Shown: positions 25,467 to 36,564, numbered from the stretch's first letter. The stretch: DNA of 64,000 nucleotides from Diphasiastrum complanatum (GCA_029204225.1 CM055092.1:47708277-47772276); one strand, 5' to 3'. Made by a program: numbers and translations. Notes: generated from the letters alone by a model not told the origin.

Positions 25467-26049
25467 CCAGCGCAGCCCTCTCCAAAAAGAAACGAATGAG
25501 GAAATGACGCATCGTGAATGCACTTAATGTAGCCATGCAACCGGCCCTCCCAGTCGCGTTGTTGACAGCTGTCTATAAATTGGATTCCAATCAACAGTCG
25601 AGAATAGTCTTTTGTCTATAACCATCTGCATTCCTACATTCTCTCTCTCAAGTGACATTGTTGTGTGGAGTTTTTGTGTTGTTGCCCTAACCCTAAAAGT
25701 AAAAATCTTTCAAAGAATTTGATTTCCTCGACTGCAAACAACAACAAAAATCTCAAAACTATCCTTAAGTCTCACTAATCTTAGCAGGTTTTAATCAAAT
25801 GATGAGACACCATCGTCAAGCAAGAGCGCTCGCCCTCTCTCCTCTCTCTTAGCGTGCCCACATGAATAAGCCACATGCCAATTCCTGCCTGTATAGCCAG
25901 TTCAGGCAGCCAAGAACTGATGCCGAAAACTGGCTTTTGCCCACGTGGGGCAAATTTGTGTGCAAGTTTTTAGCACTCCAGTTCCTCAGTGTGGCTGCAA
26001 AACCAGGAACTGCTTTTTTGCACAGAGGCACCTAGCCGAGGCACCCAGT
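25467..26049. other. Unassigned; contains a TATA-like motif
   Basis: No gene recognised. CTATAAATT at about 25573, followed by a CT-rich stretch (25640-25651), could be a promoter or part of an unidentified LTR. Confidence 0.25.
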
Positions 26050-26160
26050 ACCTAGTTCTTGGGTGCACAATGCTTCTTGGTTTCCAAGGGAGGCTCGAAC
26101 TTGGGACCAAAGAAACTTTGGATGCCAAGTTAACCAACTAGGCCAACCCCTTTGGGCCTT
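26050..26160 (-). mobile_element. tRNA-derived SINE head
   Basis: On the minus strand the segment has an RNA polymerase III A box, TGGCCTAGTTGG (26145-26134), and about 33 bp later a B box, AGTTCGAGCC (26101-26092). The sequence GGGTTGGCCTAGTTGG at its start is tRNA-like. It does not fold into a full cloverleaf with an anticodon arm that I can assign, so a SINE is more likely than a tRNA gene. The 3' end is not defined. Confidence 0.6.
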
Positions 26161-27459
26161 GGGTGCACAATGAGGAAATAACCTGATGTGGGCATGGTCT
26201 CTATCTCTCGGAATTCCATCCCAACTACTTTGTGACAGCCATGGACGGGCGATAGAGCAGCTCCATCACAACAGCCAGCCTTGGGGAGGCAACGGCTGAG
26301 AGAGGTGAGGTGATGGCTGGATTTATGCAACCCACAGAGGCGGCCACCATGCAAAACAATCTTTTGCCAACTGAAAACAGCAAGCTCTCCTGATTCTTGC
26401 ACGTCAGTTCCTGCCTGGACCAATCCGCATGCTAAGATAACACCATCACACCCAGTTGTCAAAAAATTGCTGCAGTTTTGGTCAACATTATTCAAAAACC
26501 CGAAATTTTAACAGAAGAATCAAAAGGTGGTGAGGAACACGTTTTATCCATCACAGCATACATTCTGCCGCTTGTTGCTGTCATATAACAACGAACCCAG
26601 TCCAGGGACGTCGACCAGAGCCAGAATAGATTATGCTACCCACCTCAAGATTGGATGATCCAATGCCTTCTCTGCAAACTGCCATGTCTCCTGGTATGTA
26701 TCTATGTCTCTCTTCCTTCCTTCCTTCCTGTCTTCTTTCTTTTTGCCACATTCTTTGAAATTTCAGTTCTAACAACTGAAATTTGATTCAATTCTATCTC
26801 ACAATTCAATGTGAAAAGCAGATAGATGCAGCCTATTGCTGCTCAATCTGCGTGAATAATTTCCTATTGCATTCGTATTGCACGTTTGTTTTTTTCTTGA
26901 TCCATAAATCCTTCCAGTCGTATTTTGATTGTTTTTAGTTATTCAAATCGTTTCAGTTGATTGTTAAATAGTTTTCCGTGGTAAAGTGGTCTTTCTACTC
27001 CGCATGTTGTTCTTTGCCCTTACGTGAGTCCCATTGCTCTGTACACTGGTCGTTCTTCTGAAGAGAAGTCTAAGCCTGTACCGCAGGTCTTGCTTGCAAG
27101 GCCGGTGTTTGTACGAGTTCTTTGGGATGGAACAACGATGCTCGGAAGTTGGAAGAAAAATAGGGGTGGTAGTCACATATCCTTGCTTACACTGGGGCAG
27201 TCTATCTGTTTTTCTCTCTCCCTTTTCATCACTGTTTTTCTCTCTCCCTTTTCACGGTTGTTCTGGAACGGGAGCGTTTGGTATAGGGGAAGGCCCGAGG
27301 GCAGGGGCCTTCCCCAACGTAAAGCAACTCTAAAAAAATTTCTCCCTTCTAGATTTACCGCAGAGTTTTACTGCAGCCTTCCCGTAGCCGTAACCTTGAA
27401 GAGTTTTTACTGCTTCGTGTTAGCTATGGCGTGATCGGGCAAGCTGGTGAAACTCAGAA
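26161..27459. other. Unassigned DNA
   Basis: No gene recognised. A minus-strand frame at 26130-26495 and a plus-strand frame at 27024-27434 are open but match no family I know. CTG/GTATGT at about 26692 resembles a donor site. A 24-bp CTGTTTTTCTCTCTCCC-type duplication lies at 27207-27254. Confidence 0.3.
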
Positions 27460-27905
27460 GAAGAAGAAGAGAGGGGGAATTCCCAATGCAGTGCTTCCCC
27501 AGAACGCCCCAGTGATTTCTTATTCGTAGCTCCGGATGCATCGGCCCTCCCCTCCGCCCCTGCCCCTGACCTAGCTCGTGCACCTGCCCCAGGCCCCTCT
27601 GCTGCACACCACCCATCTATGGCGCCGTGGAAGTTGCAGATTTTGTCTCACATTGGCTAATTATGGTGGCTACAGTGAAATTGCGGAGCTTTTGGTAAAT
27701 CTAACAACTTTTGCTTGGGATATGGGAAAGCTGATGAATGAAGGCCGTAAATTTAATCTTCTAGCTCCGAATGATCATGCCATAGATCACATCAATGCAT
27801 AGCAGCTGGAGAGATAGACGCCTTGCTAATGTACCATGTTCTTTCAGAGCATCAGACTGAAGAGAGCTCGTATACTACTGTGAAGAGAGTTACAAGAGAG
27901 CTTGT
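27460..27905 (+). pseudogene. Fasciclin-like arabinogalactan protein fragment
   Basis: Three pieces in different frames line up with the middle of a two-FAS1-domain FLA protein. IPNAVLPQNAPV is the inter-domain linker. An Ala/Pro-rich arabinogalactan-like stretch follows (ALPSAPAPDLARAPAPGPSA). The start of the second FAS1 domain reads NYGGYSEIAELLVNLT, then FNLLAPNDHAID and LMYHVLSEHQTEES. FLA proteins are GPI-anchored or secreted cell-wall glycoproteins in adhesion and wall assembly. Here the signal peptide, first FAS1 domain and C-terminus are missing, and frameshifts occur near 27520, 27645 and 27800. It is a dead fragment, possibly carried here by a transposon. Confidence 0.75.
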
Positions 27906-28113
27906 ATATGCTACAGGATTTTATATCCAGACACATAAAACTTACAGATTTTTTACAGAATTTTTAGAGCTGTTTTTGCATAATTTACTGATTTTTTTAC
28001 TGTAAGTAAAAGTTTGTTACATAAGGTAATAATTTTCTGGTTACCATAAGTGAAATGTTTTACTGTTGATAAAAACATCTGTCATTCTTTACCTCTGGTA
28101 AAACAATTTTTTA

Positions 28114-28144
28114 AGAGGAACCTTACAGAGTGTAAGGTTCCTCT
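28114..28144. repeat. Perfect 14-bp inverted repeat with 3-nt loop
   Basis: AGAGGAACCTTACA and TGTAAGGTTCCTCT are exact complements separated by GAG. No T-run follows, so it is not a Pol III terminator. Confidence 0.9.
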
Positions 28145-28366
28145 GATGTGTGAAGTTGTTACAGCTGTCATATTCTTCCAATTAAAGTTATCTCAAAATA
28201 CAAAGCAAATTCTTTTAGAGTGCTTTACAGACAGCCGAATGTTGTCCAAAACACATTTGAATTTTTATTATTATATGATATATAATAGTTAAAACTGTTC
28301 TGGGACAGCGTTCCGGTCCAAAAACCTGGAATGTGTTTCAGAACGCGAGTGGGCATTGCAATTATG

Positions 28367-28368
<2 letters not shown>

Positions 28369-28418
<50 letters not shown>
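28369..28418. repeat. (CA)n microsatellite
   Basis: About 25 uninterrupted CA units. Confidence 0.98.
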
Positions 28419-28741
28419 CATGGTTTTGGAATGAGTTCAGGGAATGCTGCCCGGAACGCACTTTTTCCTTTTTCTTTTGCAATATTGGGTTCAAAATGCA
28501 GAAAATTCGATGGTAATTTCTCGAAAATTTTTTAAGGTACTATTAGCTATACAATAGCCATTGAAATTCCTTGAAAGCCATTGATATTACCCTAGTTTAC
28601 TAGTCATATTGCCTATTTTTATGCATTGTACTGTATGAGCCTATCTTTGCCAAATATTATGTACTGTATTGCTGATTCACATCTTCCTTGAAAGCTTTTG
28701 AAATTGCCAGAATGTTATGGAAAGCCAACAAGGGTGTAGGG

Positions 28742-29141
28742 TGTTGAAATATAATGCGTATTTTGCCCCTTTTGGCTTGTATACTTGTAACTTGTAAGTT
28801 GTGCATAAGACATGGGGGTAAATATTAATGTACATATAGTACACACTACTTATGCTAATTAATCAAGTAATGACAAGTAGGTTAAAGACCCATGTGGGTC
28901 TAGAGCTAGAGTAGGAAAGACGCCAGCTCTATGTTCCATGCTATTGGTGGCTCCTCTAGACCTCATTGGCCTTGAGGGGTTTTCACGCCCTCCTGCTCTT
29001 TGAATAACCATTATGTTAAATGAGTTTAGAGTTCTCTCTCTCTTGCTTTTCTCTTCTACTCCATAGCTGGTTTTTTGAAGCTTTCATGCTGTGCTTTCCA
29101 TGTTGTTAAGATACTCCATAGCTAGGCCTTGGATTTCAACA
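28742..29141 (+). mobile_element. 5' LTR of plus-strand Copia element
   Basis: A 400-bp segment with inverted termini TGTTGAAAT and ATTTCAACA, directly followed by a tRNA-iMet primer site. The termini match those of the LTR at 10700-11095, but the interiors differ. Confidence 0.88.
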
Positions 29142-29153
29142 TGGTATCAGAGC
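29142..29153 (+). promoter_or_regulatory. Primer-binding site, tRNA-iMet
   Basis: TGGTATCAGAGC immediately after the LTR. Confidence 0.92.
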
Positions 29154-29564
29154 AGGTTGTGGTACCTGTGATGTGGGAAAGCTAGGACCAGATTTTTGAT
29201 CAGTTTTCAGAAAAGTTCAGGACCAGCCAACCTGAAATTTGGGTGCCCTCTCTGTGGGAGCATCGGATTTCTATGCTACCTAGACCGTTGGAGTACTGTT
29301 GGCAAGGGGAGTCTTTTGACCCAAAAAATTTATATTCTGGAACAGAATTTTCAGCACATGTTTGAACCAGCCAGGGCTGTAGGAGGGCGATTTCTCCAGT
29401 GGGGACTTCGGTGCAAGTGCTAATTGGATCTTGGACAAGGGCTAGGACAGCCATATAGGGGGATGGTTTCAAATCCAAAAGCTGAGGGTTATTGAGCAAG
29501 TGGCTGCATAACCTAGTTGGGTGCAAATTCCAATTTACCTTCTGTGCATTATTTCTATCCAGTT

Positions 29565-29975
29565 ATGACTAGTCTTTCAGAGAGCATTCTGAGTGGAGCC
29601 TGCTGGCTTGATGGCACTAATTTTAGTGTCTGGCAAGATCAAGAACATTCTAGAAGATAAAGAATGTTGGAAGCTTATGACAGGTGAGGAGCCTGTTCCA
29701 ACATCAAAACTTGAGCTCAAGGACTATATCAAGAGAGGGGAAAAAGCACACAGAATCATCAACATGTCTGTAAGGGATAATGTTATTCCTCTAATCAGGT
29801 CAGCCAAAGGGCCTAGAGATGCATGGCACATTCTTTGTGCATTGTATGAAACAACAAATACAGCTAGACTTCTTTACTTGAAGAACAAGCTGTATACCCT
29901 CAGGATGGAGACATGGGAGTTAGTCAGTGACCATCTTACTAAGATCCAGGATCTTAGATATATGTATCAATGGGT
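29565..29975 (+). pseudogene. Truncated Copia gag
   Basis: The frame opens with MTSLSESILSGACWLDGTNF at 29565, shifts frame near 29640, and continues ILEDKECWKLMTGEE, AKGPRDAWHILCALYETTNT and RLLYLKNKLYTLRM, a typical Copia Gag N-terminal half. It breaks off at about 29975 and no protease, integrase or RT follows. The element therefore keeps only its LTR, primer site, leader and part of gag. Confidence 0.88.
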
Positions 29976-30410
29976 AATTTGGGGCTAAATTTTTTTCTCT
30001 ATAACAAACTTCTTTGTTGATTATTTGAAAAATTTCCCAACCGTTAATCGATCAAGCATGTTGATTGTCTTAAGTTTCTCTCTCTAAATAGCATATTCTC
30101 TCTCAAATATGGTGCTTTTGTTTTTTTGAATGCGGCCTTGATACCAAAAGTATGAAGGTCGCTCCACGGCTAGCCAATGATGAGAATGAAGCTTTGCCTC
30201 CTCACTTTAGATGATTATTGAAGTTCTTTACTTGTTATTCTGGTGTCTGGTCACATGGCCGACTAAAACCTTAAGCCATGCTATGTGTCTCTGGCCCATT
30301 AGGCATGGTGTAATACCAAATATGATCACTCTTCCTCCACATGGCACACCAATGGACTTAACCAATATTGTGGCTTCTTGTCACATCTTTGATCAACTCT
30401 GACCTTGACA
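29976..30410. other. Unassigned DNA
   Basis: Nothing recognised. Confidence 0.3.
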
Positions 30411-30800
30411 GGCTCAAGGTGTTTCAGCTTGTGACAAACTTGGCCTAACTTTTACCAGGTTGATAGTTGTGGTGATTGGCCATCACTGTACTTATGGTTG
30501 ATTGGCCATCCATGATAATTATCCTCACTTGTATCTTTGACAACTTGTTAGATAGGATCAAGGTGTTTTTGCTTATGACAAACTTGCCCTAACGTTTACC
30601 AGGTTGATAGTCGTGCTGATTGGTCATCACCATAATTATGGTTGTTTGGCCATCCATGACAATTATCCTCACCTGTATCTTTGACAACTTGTTAGATAGG
30701 CTCAAGGTGTTTCTGCTTGAGACAAACTTGGCCTATCTTTTACCAAGTTGATAATCGTGGTAATTGGCCATCACCATAATTATAGTTGATTGGCCCCATG
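30411..30800. repeat. Tandem repeat, 144-bp unit, 2.7 copies
   Basis: Copies begin GGCTCAAGGTG or GGATCAAGGTG at 30411, 30555 and 30699, giving exactly 144 bp twice. The third copy is cut at about 30800. Units differ by scattered substitutions. Confidence 0.92.
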
Positions 30801-31445
30801 ATAACCAATCCAGTTAGGGTCATGTTAGTAACACTTTTTTGGCGAGTTTCCTTTGCACAACAAGTGTAAACATTGTCTTTTTGTGAGGTAGGTAGAATAC
30901 GATTGGGTTTTTTTTGAGCAAGTTTCAAGATTACCAGCCGATTCAAACCGGCTAGCTCGGTTCAAATCGGGGAATAGTTCGAACCTTTTTTTTTCCTTCT
31001 TTTTTTTTCCTTTTGGGGGGACTAGTAACTTCTAAATTCTAACAATCTTGAGCAGTGAATCAAGAGTCAGGATTTCTGACTCAGGACTTAGGAGGAGTCA
31101 GGAGTCTGGACTTAGGAGTCATGACTTAGGACTCAAGAGTCAGATCGAACTCCAAATTTTGGAAGTAACGGCCCTAACTTGAACTGTCATACTAGTAAAT
31201 AAATATGTATTATTTCATAGATTGGGGACTCTCATAACTTATGCACTCGCACTTCCAAGCTCCATGGGTCAACTGTTAAACCCAGCAAAAAAAATCTAAG
31301 GTTTCAAAATTCAAATGTTTGATTGCCACAACAAAGGAATTGGGAAAAATTGATTTCGTGGCCTGTATTTGCCTAGAATTATGAATAGATACTTGCATTC
31401 TTCCAATACTTGTTTAAACTTCAGTGTTGTGCATTTGTTTCAGCT
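30801..31445. other. Unassigned; simple GACT-rich stretch
   Basis: Around 31063-31146 words such as GACTTAGGAGTCA and GGACTCAAGAGTCAG recur irregularly. Otherwise nothing recognised. Confidence 0.35.
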
Positions 31446-31801
31446 TCTGATGAGATATAATTCACTTAGTACATACTACTTACATAATACATATCTAGCT
31501 TCTTGACATATGTGGAATGTACTATATAGTCAAGACACTCTAATCCAAGGTGTGCTCAGACTGTAGACATTGCTGGCATTTGCAGACTAGCCACTGGAAC
31601 TCACATGATTGCTTGCAAGACTCTGATGAGATATAATTCACTTAGTACATACTACTTACATAATACATATCTAGCTTCTTGACATATGTGGAATGTACTA
31701 TATAGGTCAAAACACTCTAATCCAAGGTGTGCTCTAAGACTGTAGACATTGCTGGCATTTGTAGACCATCCACTGGGACTCACATGATTGCTTGCAAGAC
31801 T
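31446..31801. repeat. Tandem duplication, 176-bp unit
   Basis: Two copies (31446-31621, 31622-31801) begin TCTGATGAGATATAATTC and end GATTGCTTGCAAGACT with a few substitutions and small indels. Confidence 0.93.
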
Positions 31802-32051
31802 CAAGTAACAAGTTGCTACAACATCTTCAAGCATAATCCATATGCTAGACACGTCACACCATTGACCAACATTGATTAAACTTAAAGCAAAAAGCAGCGA
31901 GCACTAGTTGTCAGTTGAAACTGGAAACTTGATTGTAGTCAATGGTCATCCATAACTAGGTTACAACCCAGCCACGTTAAAGGTTTAGGGTTATAGCTTT
32001 TAGTAAGTTGTAAGTTGTAACTATGCTTGGCATTTGCAGCTTTAGCCTCAG

Positions 32052-32108
<57 letters not shown>

Positions 32109-32430
32109 TTAGAACTTTCAATAATGAGCACACAATGCACATTATTGCACAATTAAACTAGCAATACTTCAAAGTTGAAAGTTCAAACTTCAATCAGAAA
32201 CACAAATTAGAAGTTCCAATGCTCAGGAGTGATGAGTCACAAAGTCAAGACTCAAGACTCAAAATTTAAATCATTAGAATCATTGATGCATGAAATCAAA
32301 ATGCTAAAACTTAAAATTGATATTAGATAATCATTTCAATGATGTCGGTCTTCAGAATCCATATGTGTCCACTGTCAATGTCTGATGATATGTAAATACT
32401 AACCAATGACTCATGAGTATTATCTAGACT
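31802..32430. other. Unassigned DNA with CT microsatellite
   Basis: Contains (CT)n at 32054-32103 (about 25 units); otherwise nothing recognised. Confidence 0.5.
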
Positions 32431-32701
32431 CTAATCTCTCCTAGCTCTAAGCCCCTTTTGAGCAGGTGTTGTCGAGACTACTGTAGTCTCCTCTCGAACA
32501 TTAGGGACGAAGTCCTCATCGAAGGCCGAGGTAGGATGCCCCTCATCCTCACTCTCATTCTCATCCTCATGACCTCAGACCTCTCCTCTGAGGACGCTGA
32601 CCCTGACAATGCCTCAGGCTCAGACTCATCATCAAGGTCGTGAGCACGAGAGCTCGTATCCTCTCCTGCCCTCCTCCTACGCGTTGCTCGAGTGGCAGGT
32701 C
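32431..32701 (-). pseudogene. Terminal exon of an unidentified host or transposase-like gene
   Basis: On the minus strand a good acceptor (TTGTGTGCAG, ending at 32702) precedes an open stretch: ATRATRRRRAGEDTSSRAHD, then DDESEPEALSGSASS. After a one-base shift it continues HEDENESEDEGHPTSAFDED and ends at a stop at 32431. The acidic, low-complexity C-terminal tail is protein-like in both parts, so I read it as one exon with a frameshift. I do not recognise the family; acidic tails of this kind occur in many nuclear proteins. The preceding exon appears to lie beyond the Gypsy insertion, at 37140-37400. Confidence 0.35.
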
Positions 32702-32839
32702 CTGCACACAAGGATTGACAAACATATTACTGGCCACAAATTACAATAATCAATTCAAAATTGTATTTCAAGTATGAAGTGTCAACCAAGTAGTAAGTAC
32801 TAACCTCTAAGAACATGCAAATAGCCTACCAGGTAGGTA

Positions 32840-32844
32840 CCAAC
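32840..32844. repeat. Target-site duplication, left (CCAAC)
   Basis: CCAAC precedes the 5' LTR and is repeated at 37124-37128. Confidence 0.85.
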
Positions 32845-33139
32845 TGTTACGAGCACATAACCAATGCCGAACCCTAGAGAAAACAGGAGGACAGATACCA
32901 TAGTGAGGGTCGTGTCCAGCGTACACGAGCAACATGGCAAGACAGTGTGAGTAGTGTGCCCCGACATGGTCCATAGCCATGGCGGGCCTAACACAGCCTA
33001 GGGACCCTGTCAGCAGGATAGGGCCCCACGTTGGTTCCCGACGTGCAGTCGGCCACATCAGTGCCATGTGGCCGACACTTGGCAGTATGCATGCTAGCAG
33101 TCCTCACACTGGGCTAGGAGGGGCTTACTCCATATCAGG
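32845..33139 (+). mobile_element. 5' LTR of chromovirus, 3'-truncated
   Basis: Starts TGTTACGAGCAC and matches 36771-37060 closely up to CCATATCAGG. It then jumps directly into gag coding sequence. The last about 60 bp of the LTR, the primer-binding site, the leader and most of gag are deleted. Confidence 0.9.
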
Positions 33140-33330
33140 TGAGAGTGAAGCTCCTCAGAAACGCCCATCGCTCATACAGCCCTTAAAACCAGAAGATTTT
33201 GAGAAAGCCAAACAAGAACGTTTGTGCTTTGTGTGCATGGGCAAGGGACACACAGTCAGATAGTGCCCCAAGGGGCCTTTCACTAAAGAAGATAAGAAAG
33301 ACAAAAAACAAGCTCATCTTGTTCAGACAG
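33140..33330 (+). pseudogene. Gag nucleocapsid end
   Basis: The frame carries RPSLIQPLKPEDFEKAKQER followed by a CCHC knuckle, CFVCMGKGHTVR, whose downstream part is cut by a stop (CGGCP region reads TAG-CP). It is the extreme C-terminal end of Gag; the rest is deleted. Confidence 0.75.
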
Positions 33331-33368
33331 TAAGTTTCCCAAGTGACTCGGCAACTTCCGAGATCAAA

Positions 33369-33800
33369 GTGTTTCATGAAGACCATGAACACTGTTGCCA
33401 ACTAACCTCTGCAATGCTAGCGAGACCCTTCAGCTTTGGGCCGCATGACCTAGTACGTATGCATGGGAAAGTTGGTAACCAGTCAGTCAGAGTCATGGTT
33501 GATGATGGGGCAACCCATAATTTCATCAACTACACCCTAGTTAAAAAACTCAGACTTCCAGAAGTACCTAGTCAGCATAGGTACCTAGTTTCATTAGATA
33601 AGGGTGAAGACAAAAAAGTTTGGGAAACCATGGTAAGTAATTTAAATCTTGGTATTTAGGGGTATCAAGATGAAATAAACTTTCAGATAATGCACCTAGA
33701 TCGCGCAGACATTGTTCTCGGGAGAGCTTGGCTCTACAGCTTAGGACCTTCCCTCCACATAAATTATCAGGAGAACACCCTCCGCTTTCAGCATAAAGGT
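33369..33800 (+). pseudogene. Chromovirus aspartic protease
   Basis: Frame 33369-33659 shows GNQSVRVMVDDGATHNFINY, the catalytic loop with Asp-Asp-Gly in place of the common Asp-Ser/Thr-Gly. After a stop at 33658 the sequence continues DIVLGRAWLYSLGP, the second conserved block. Protease would process the Gag-Pol precursor. Confidence 0.8.
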
Positions 33801-33949
33801 TGAGAGATCCAGTTGCATGGAGAGCATGATGTCCCCAACAGCCCTATGGTCTGCAGTTCAGAGCTTTGTTAGCTAATCGGAGACGATGACCATCAGGTAT
33901 TCTTATGTGACTTTCAGTTTATTCCAGAAGTTTCTATTTCTAGTTCTTT

Positions 33950-35278
33950 ATGCAGAAAATTAGTAAATTAGAAACTTTGTTGTCTAATTTAAAGATGTTT
34001 TTCTTGAAGATACCTCCGTATCGGGTCAGCCGAACAGAGGATGAAGAAATAACTAGGCTGTTAACAGATTATCTTGGGAAAGGCCAAATTCAAACCAGTA
34101 GTTCACCATGGGCCTCACCAGTCCTTTTGGTGAAAAAAAGAAAGAGGGGTCTATGCGTCTTTGCGTAGATTACAGAGCACTCAATAAAGTCACAATCAAG
34201 AATAGATACCCAATGCCTCGGGCGGACGAGTTGTTTGATCAACTCGACGGGGCTAAATTTTTCAGCAAAATAGACCTCAGATCGGGATATCATCAAGTCC
34301 GTATAAAGTCGGAAGATGTCCCGAAAACAGCTTTTAGGACTCGTCATGGTCATTATGAGTTTAAAGTGATGCCTTTTGGGCTCACAAATGCTCCAACTAC
34401 ATTTATGACCTTGATGAACAGTGTCCTCAGACCATAGTTGGGTAAGTTTGTGGTCGTATTTTTAGATGACATCCTCGTTCACAGTAAAACGAGGAAGGAG
34501 CATCTTAAACACCTCATAAAGGTGTTTCGCCTGCTTAGAAAGCATAAGCTTTATGCTAAGAAACCTAAGTGTGAATTCTTCATTGAAGAAGTAGCTTATT
34601 TGGGTCACATTATCTCAGTAGACGGGATTAAAATGGACCCCAGTAAGGTCAAAGCCATACTCAGTTGGCTGAGACCTCAGAATATTTTGGAATTATAGAT
34701 CTTTCTAGGTTTGGCGGGATATTACAGACGATTTGTCAAGGAATATGCTCAGATAGCAGTTCCCATGACAAATCTTTTTAAGAAGAAGGGAAAGGAGTTC
34801 ATTTGGGAGTCCGCACAGTTGGAGAGCTTTGATGCTCTCAAAACAGCCTTAGCTACAGCACTAGTTCTAAAAGTCGTTGACCCCAATCAGCCATTTTAAC
34901 CAGCAAAGACTAGGTATAGTGCCTATGAAAAGGAACTCTTCGCCATAGTTCATGCCCTTAAGACTTGGAGGCATTATTTGTATGGTGCCAACTTTGAGGT
35001 CTTGACAGACCATGAAAGTCTTAGATACCTTTGCAATCAGCCTGAGCTCAGAGGTCGGAAAGCTTGTTGGGCTGAGTTAATGCAAGAGTTTGATATGTCT
35101 ATCAGATATAGACGGGGGAAATTCAACACAGTAGCAGATGCACTTAGTAGAATGCCTATGATAAACGAGCTGAGTTTTACTCAGATTCGTAGTGATTTAC
35201 TCGAGTCCTTGAGAGGGAAGTGCCAGCATGATGCATTCTTCTCTACTATCTGGAACTCAATCCAAAGCAGACAGTTAT
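33950..35278 (+). pseudogene. Chromovirus reverse transcriptase and RNase H
   Basis: RT motifs run in order: [57 protein letters not shown] and the catalytic FLDDILVHS. AYLGHIISVDGI and FLGLAGYYRRFVKEYA follow. Stops occur at 34435, 34696 and 34897. RNase H lacks its first about 35 residues (jump at about 34898, losing the first catalytic Asp) and continues AYEKELFAIVHAL, VLTDHESLRYL and ADALSRMP. The piece is clearly Ty3/Gypsy and inactive. Confidence 0.92.
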
Positions 35279-35447
35279 AGACTCCAGAACTAGTTCTCGG
35301 GGCTGGTGCCAGTTTATCCAAGAATACGGCAGCATCCGTTGAGGATGATGATGAGTCCGAGTATACGTCAGATGACGTTGAGGATTCTGAGCCTGTATTA
35401 CCCAAGCAAACCCCAGTGGTTGAGGGTCAGTTCACTCAAGGATTCAA

Positions 35448-36275
35448 ATGGAAACAATATTCCATTCAAGATGTGTAGTCCTATATGAGTGTCATGACAG
35501 TCCTAGTGCGAGGCACCCAGGCATTCAAAAGACCTATGAGCTTCTTCGTAGGCAATTTTTCTGGCCCAGTATGAAAAAGGACGTCCAGCAATATGTAACC
35601 AGTTGCCAGAAATGTCGAGTAAATAAAGCAGAGCGTTTGAGGGCAAGAGGGTTGTTACAGCCCTTAGATATACCAGCTGGTAAATGGGAGAGTATCTCCA
35701 TGGATTTTATAGTAGGCCTGCCTAAAACCCAAAAGGGTAATGACGCTATATGGGTCATAGTTGACCGTGTGACCAAATTGGCTCACTTTATTCCTACCAA
35801 AACAACCGTTAGAGCTCCAGAGTTAGCGAGGTTGTTTGTAGATGGGCTATTTAAATTGTACGGTCTACCTTCCGGCATAGTCAGCGACCGGGACAGTAAG
35901 TTTAATGGAAATTTTTGGAGGGCAGTATTCCATCATCTCCATACTAAACTTAATATGAGTACTACCGACCATCCACAGACGGATGGTCAAACAGAAAGAG
36001 TAAATCAGGTGCTGGAGGATATGCTTCGTGCATACGTCAGCAAAAAGCAAACTAATTGGGCGGAGTATCTCTCGATATTAGAGTTTTCTTATAACAGTAC
36101 CAAACATTCAGCTACGGGATACAGCCCATTTATGCTGATGTATGGTTTTCAGCCACGCTCACCCACAACTATAGGGTTTAAACAAGAAAAAGTTGAAGCA
36201 GCCAGAAACTTTTTAGAAGACCTAAACCAGATGATAAAACATGCTAAGCGTAGCATTAAGCAATCCCAGGATTGA
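35448..36275 (+). pseudogene. Chromovirus integrase
   Basis: A 275-codon frame with the zinc-binding HHCC region (CHDSPSARHPG, CQKCRVNK) and the DDE core: SMDFIVGLP, IVSDRDSKF and [13 protein letters not shown]. Spacing of the second Asp to Glu fits DD35E. The frame ends at 36275; the GPY/F region (SPRYCGPFTINRRLGEVSYE) is readable to about 36500 but frameshifted. Integrase would join the cDNA ends to host DNA. Confidence 0.93.
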
Positions 36276-36564
36276 GCCAGGCATTATGCAGATCCACACA
36301 GACGGGATGTGTAGTTCTCCGCTGGTGAGAAAAGTCTAGTTGAGAGTCCCAGTTGACTCTAAAACCCTCAAATCAGGAGTGTGTGCTAAGTTGTCTCCTA
36401 GGTATTGTGGTCCTTTTACCATCAATAGGAGACTAGGCGAGGTCAGCTATGAACTAGAACTCCCACACAGTAGTGAAGTTTTTACAGTTTTTCATGTAAT
36501 TCAATTATGAAAAGCCCTAGCCAGATCAGAAAATCTGGTAGGGGACAGTGTTCTAGTTCTCCCG

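Larger units (their letters stand above)
27906..28741. other. Unassigned DNA with hairpin and CA repeat
   Basis: Apart from the hairpin at 28114-28144 and the CA microsatellite at 28369-28418, nothing recognised. Confidence 0.35.

Noticed and set aside
25682-25700. CCCTAACCCTAAA as telomeric repeat
   Set aside because: Fewer than two units; chance occurrence.
26092-26160. A functional tRNA gene
   Set aside because: A and B boxes are present but acceptor and anticodon stems cannot be paired; a SINE fits better.
26130-26495. 121-codon minus-strand frame as a gene
   Set aside because: It overlaps the SINE head and matches no family I know; no splice or promoter context.
30411-31801. CRISPR-like array
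   Set aside because: Units are long, directly adjacent and without spacers, and the context is a plant genome.
32800-33067. Minus-strand frames of 64 and 86 codons
   Set aside because: Antisense to the 5' LTR of the 32845-37123 element; no independent support.
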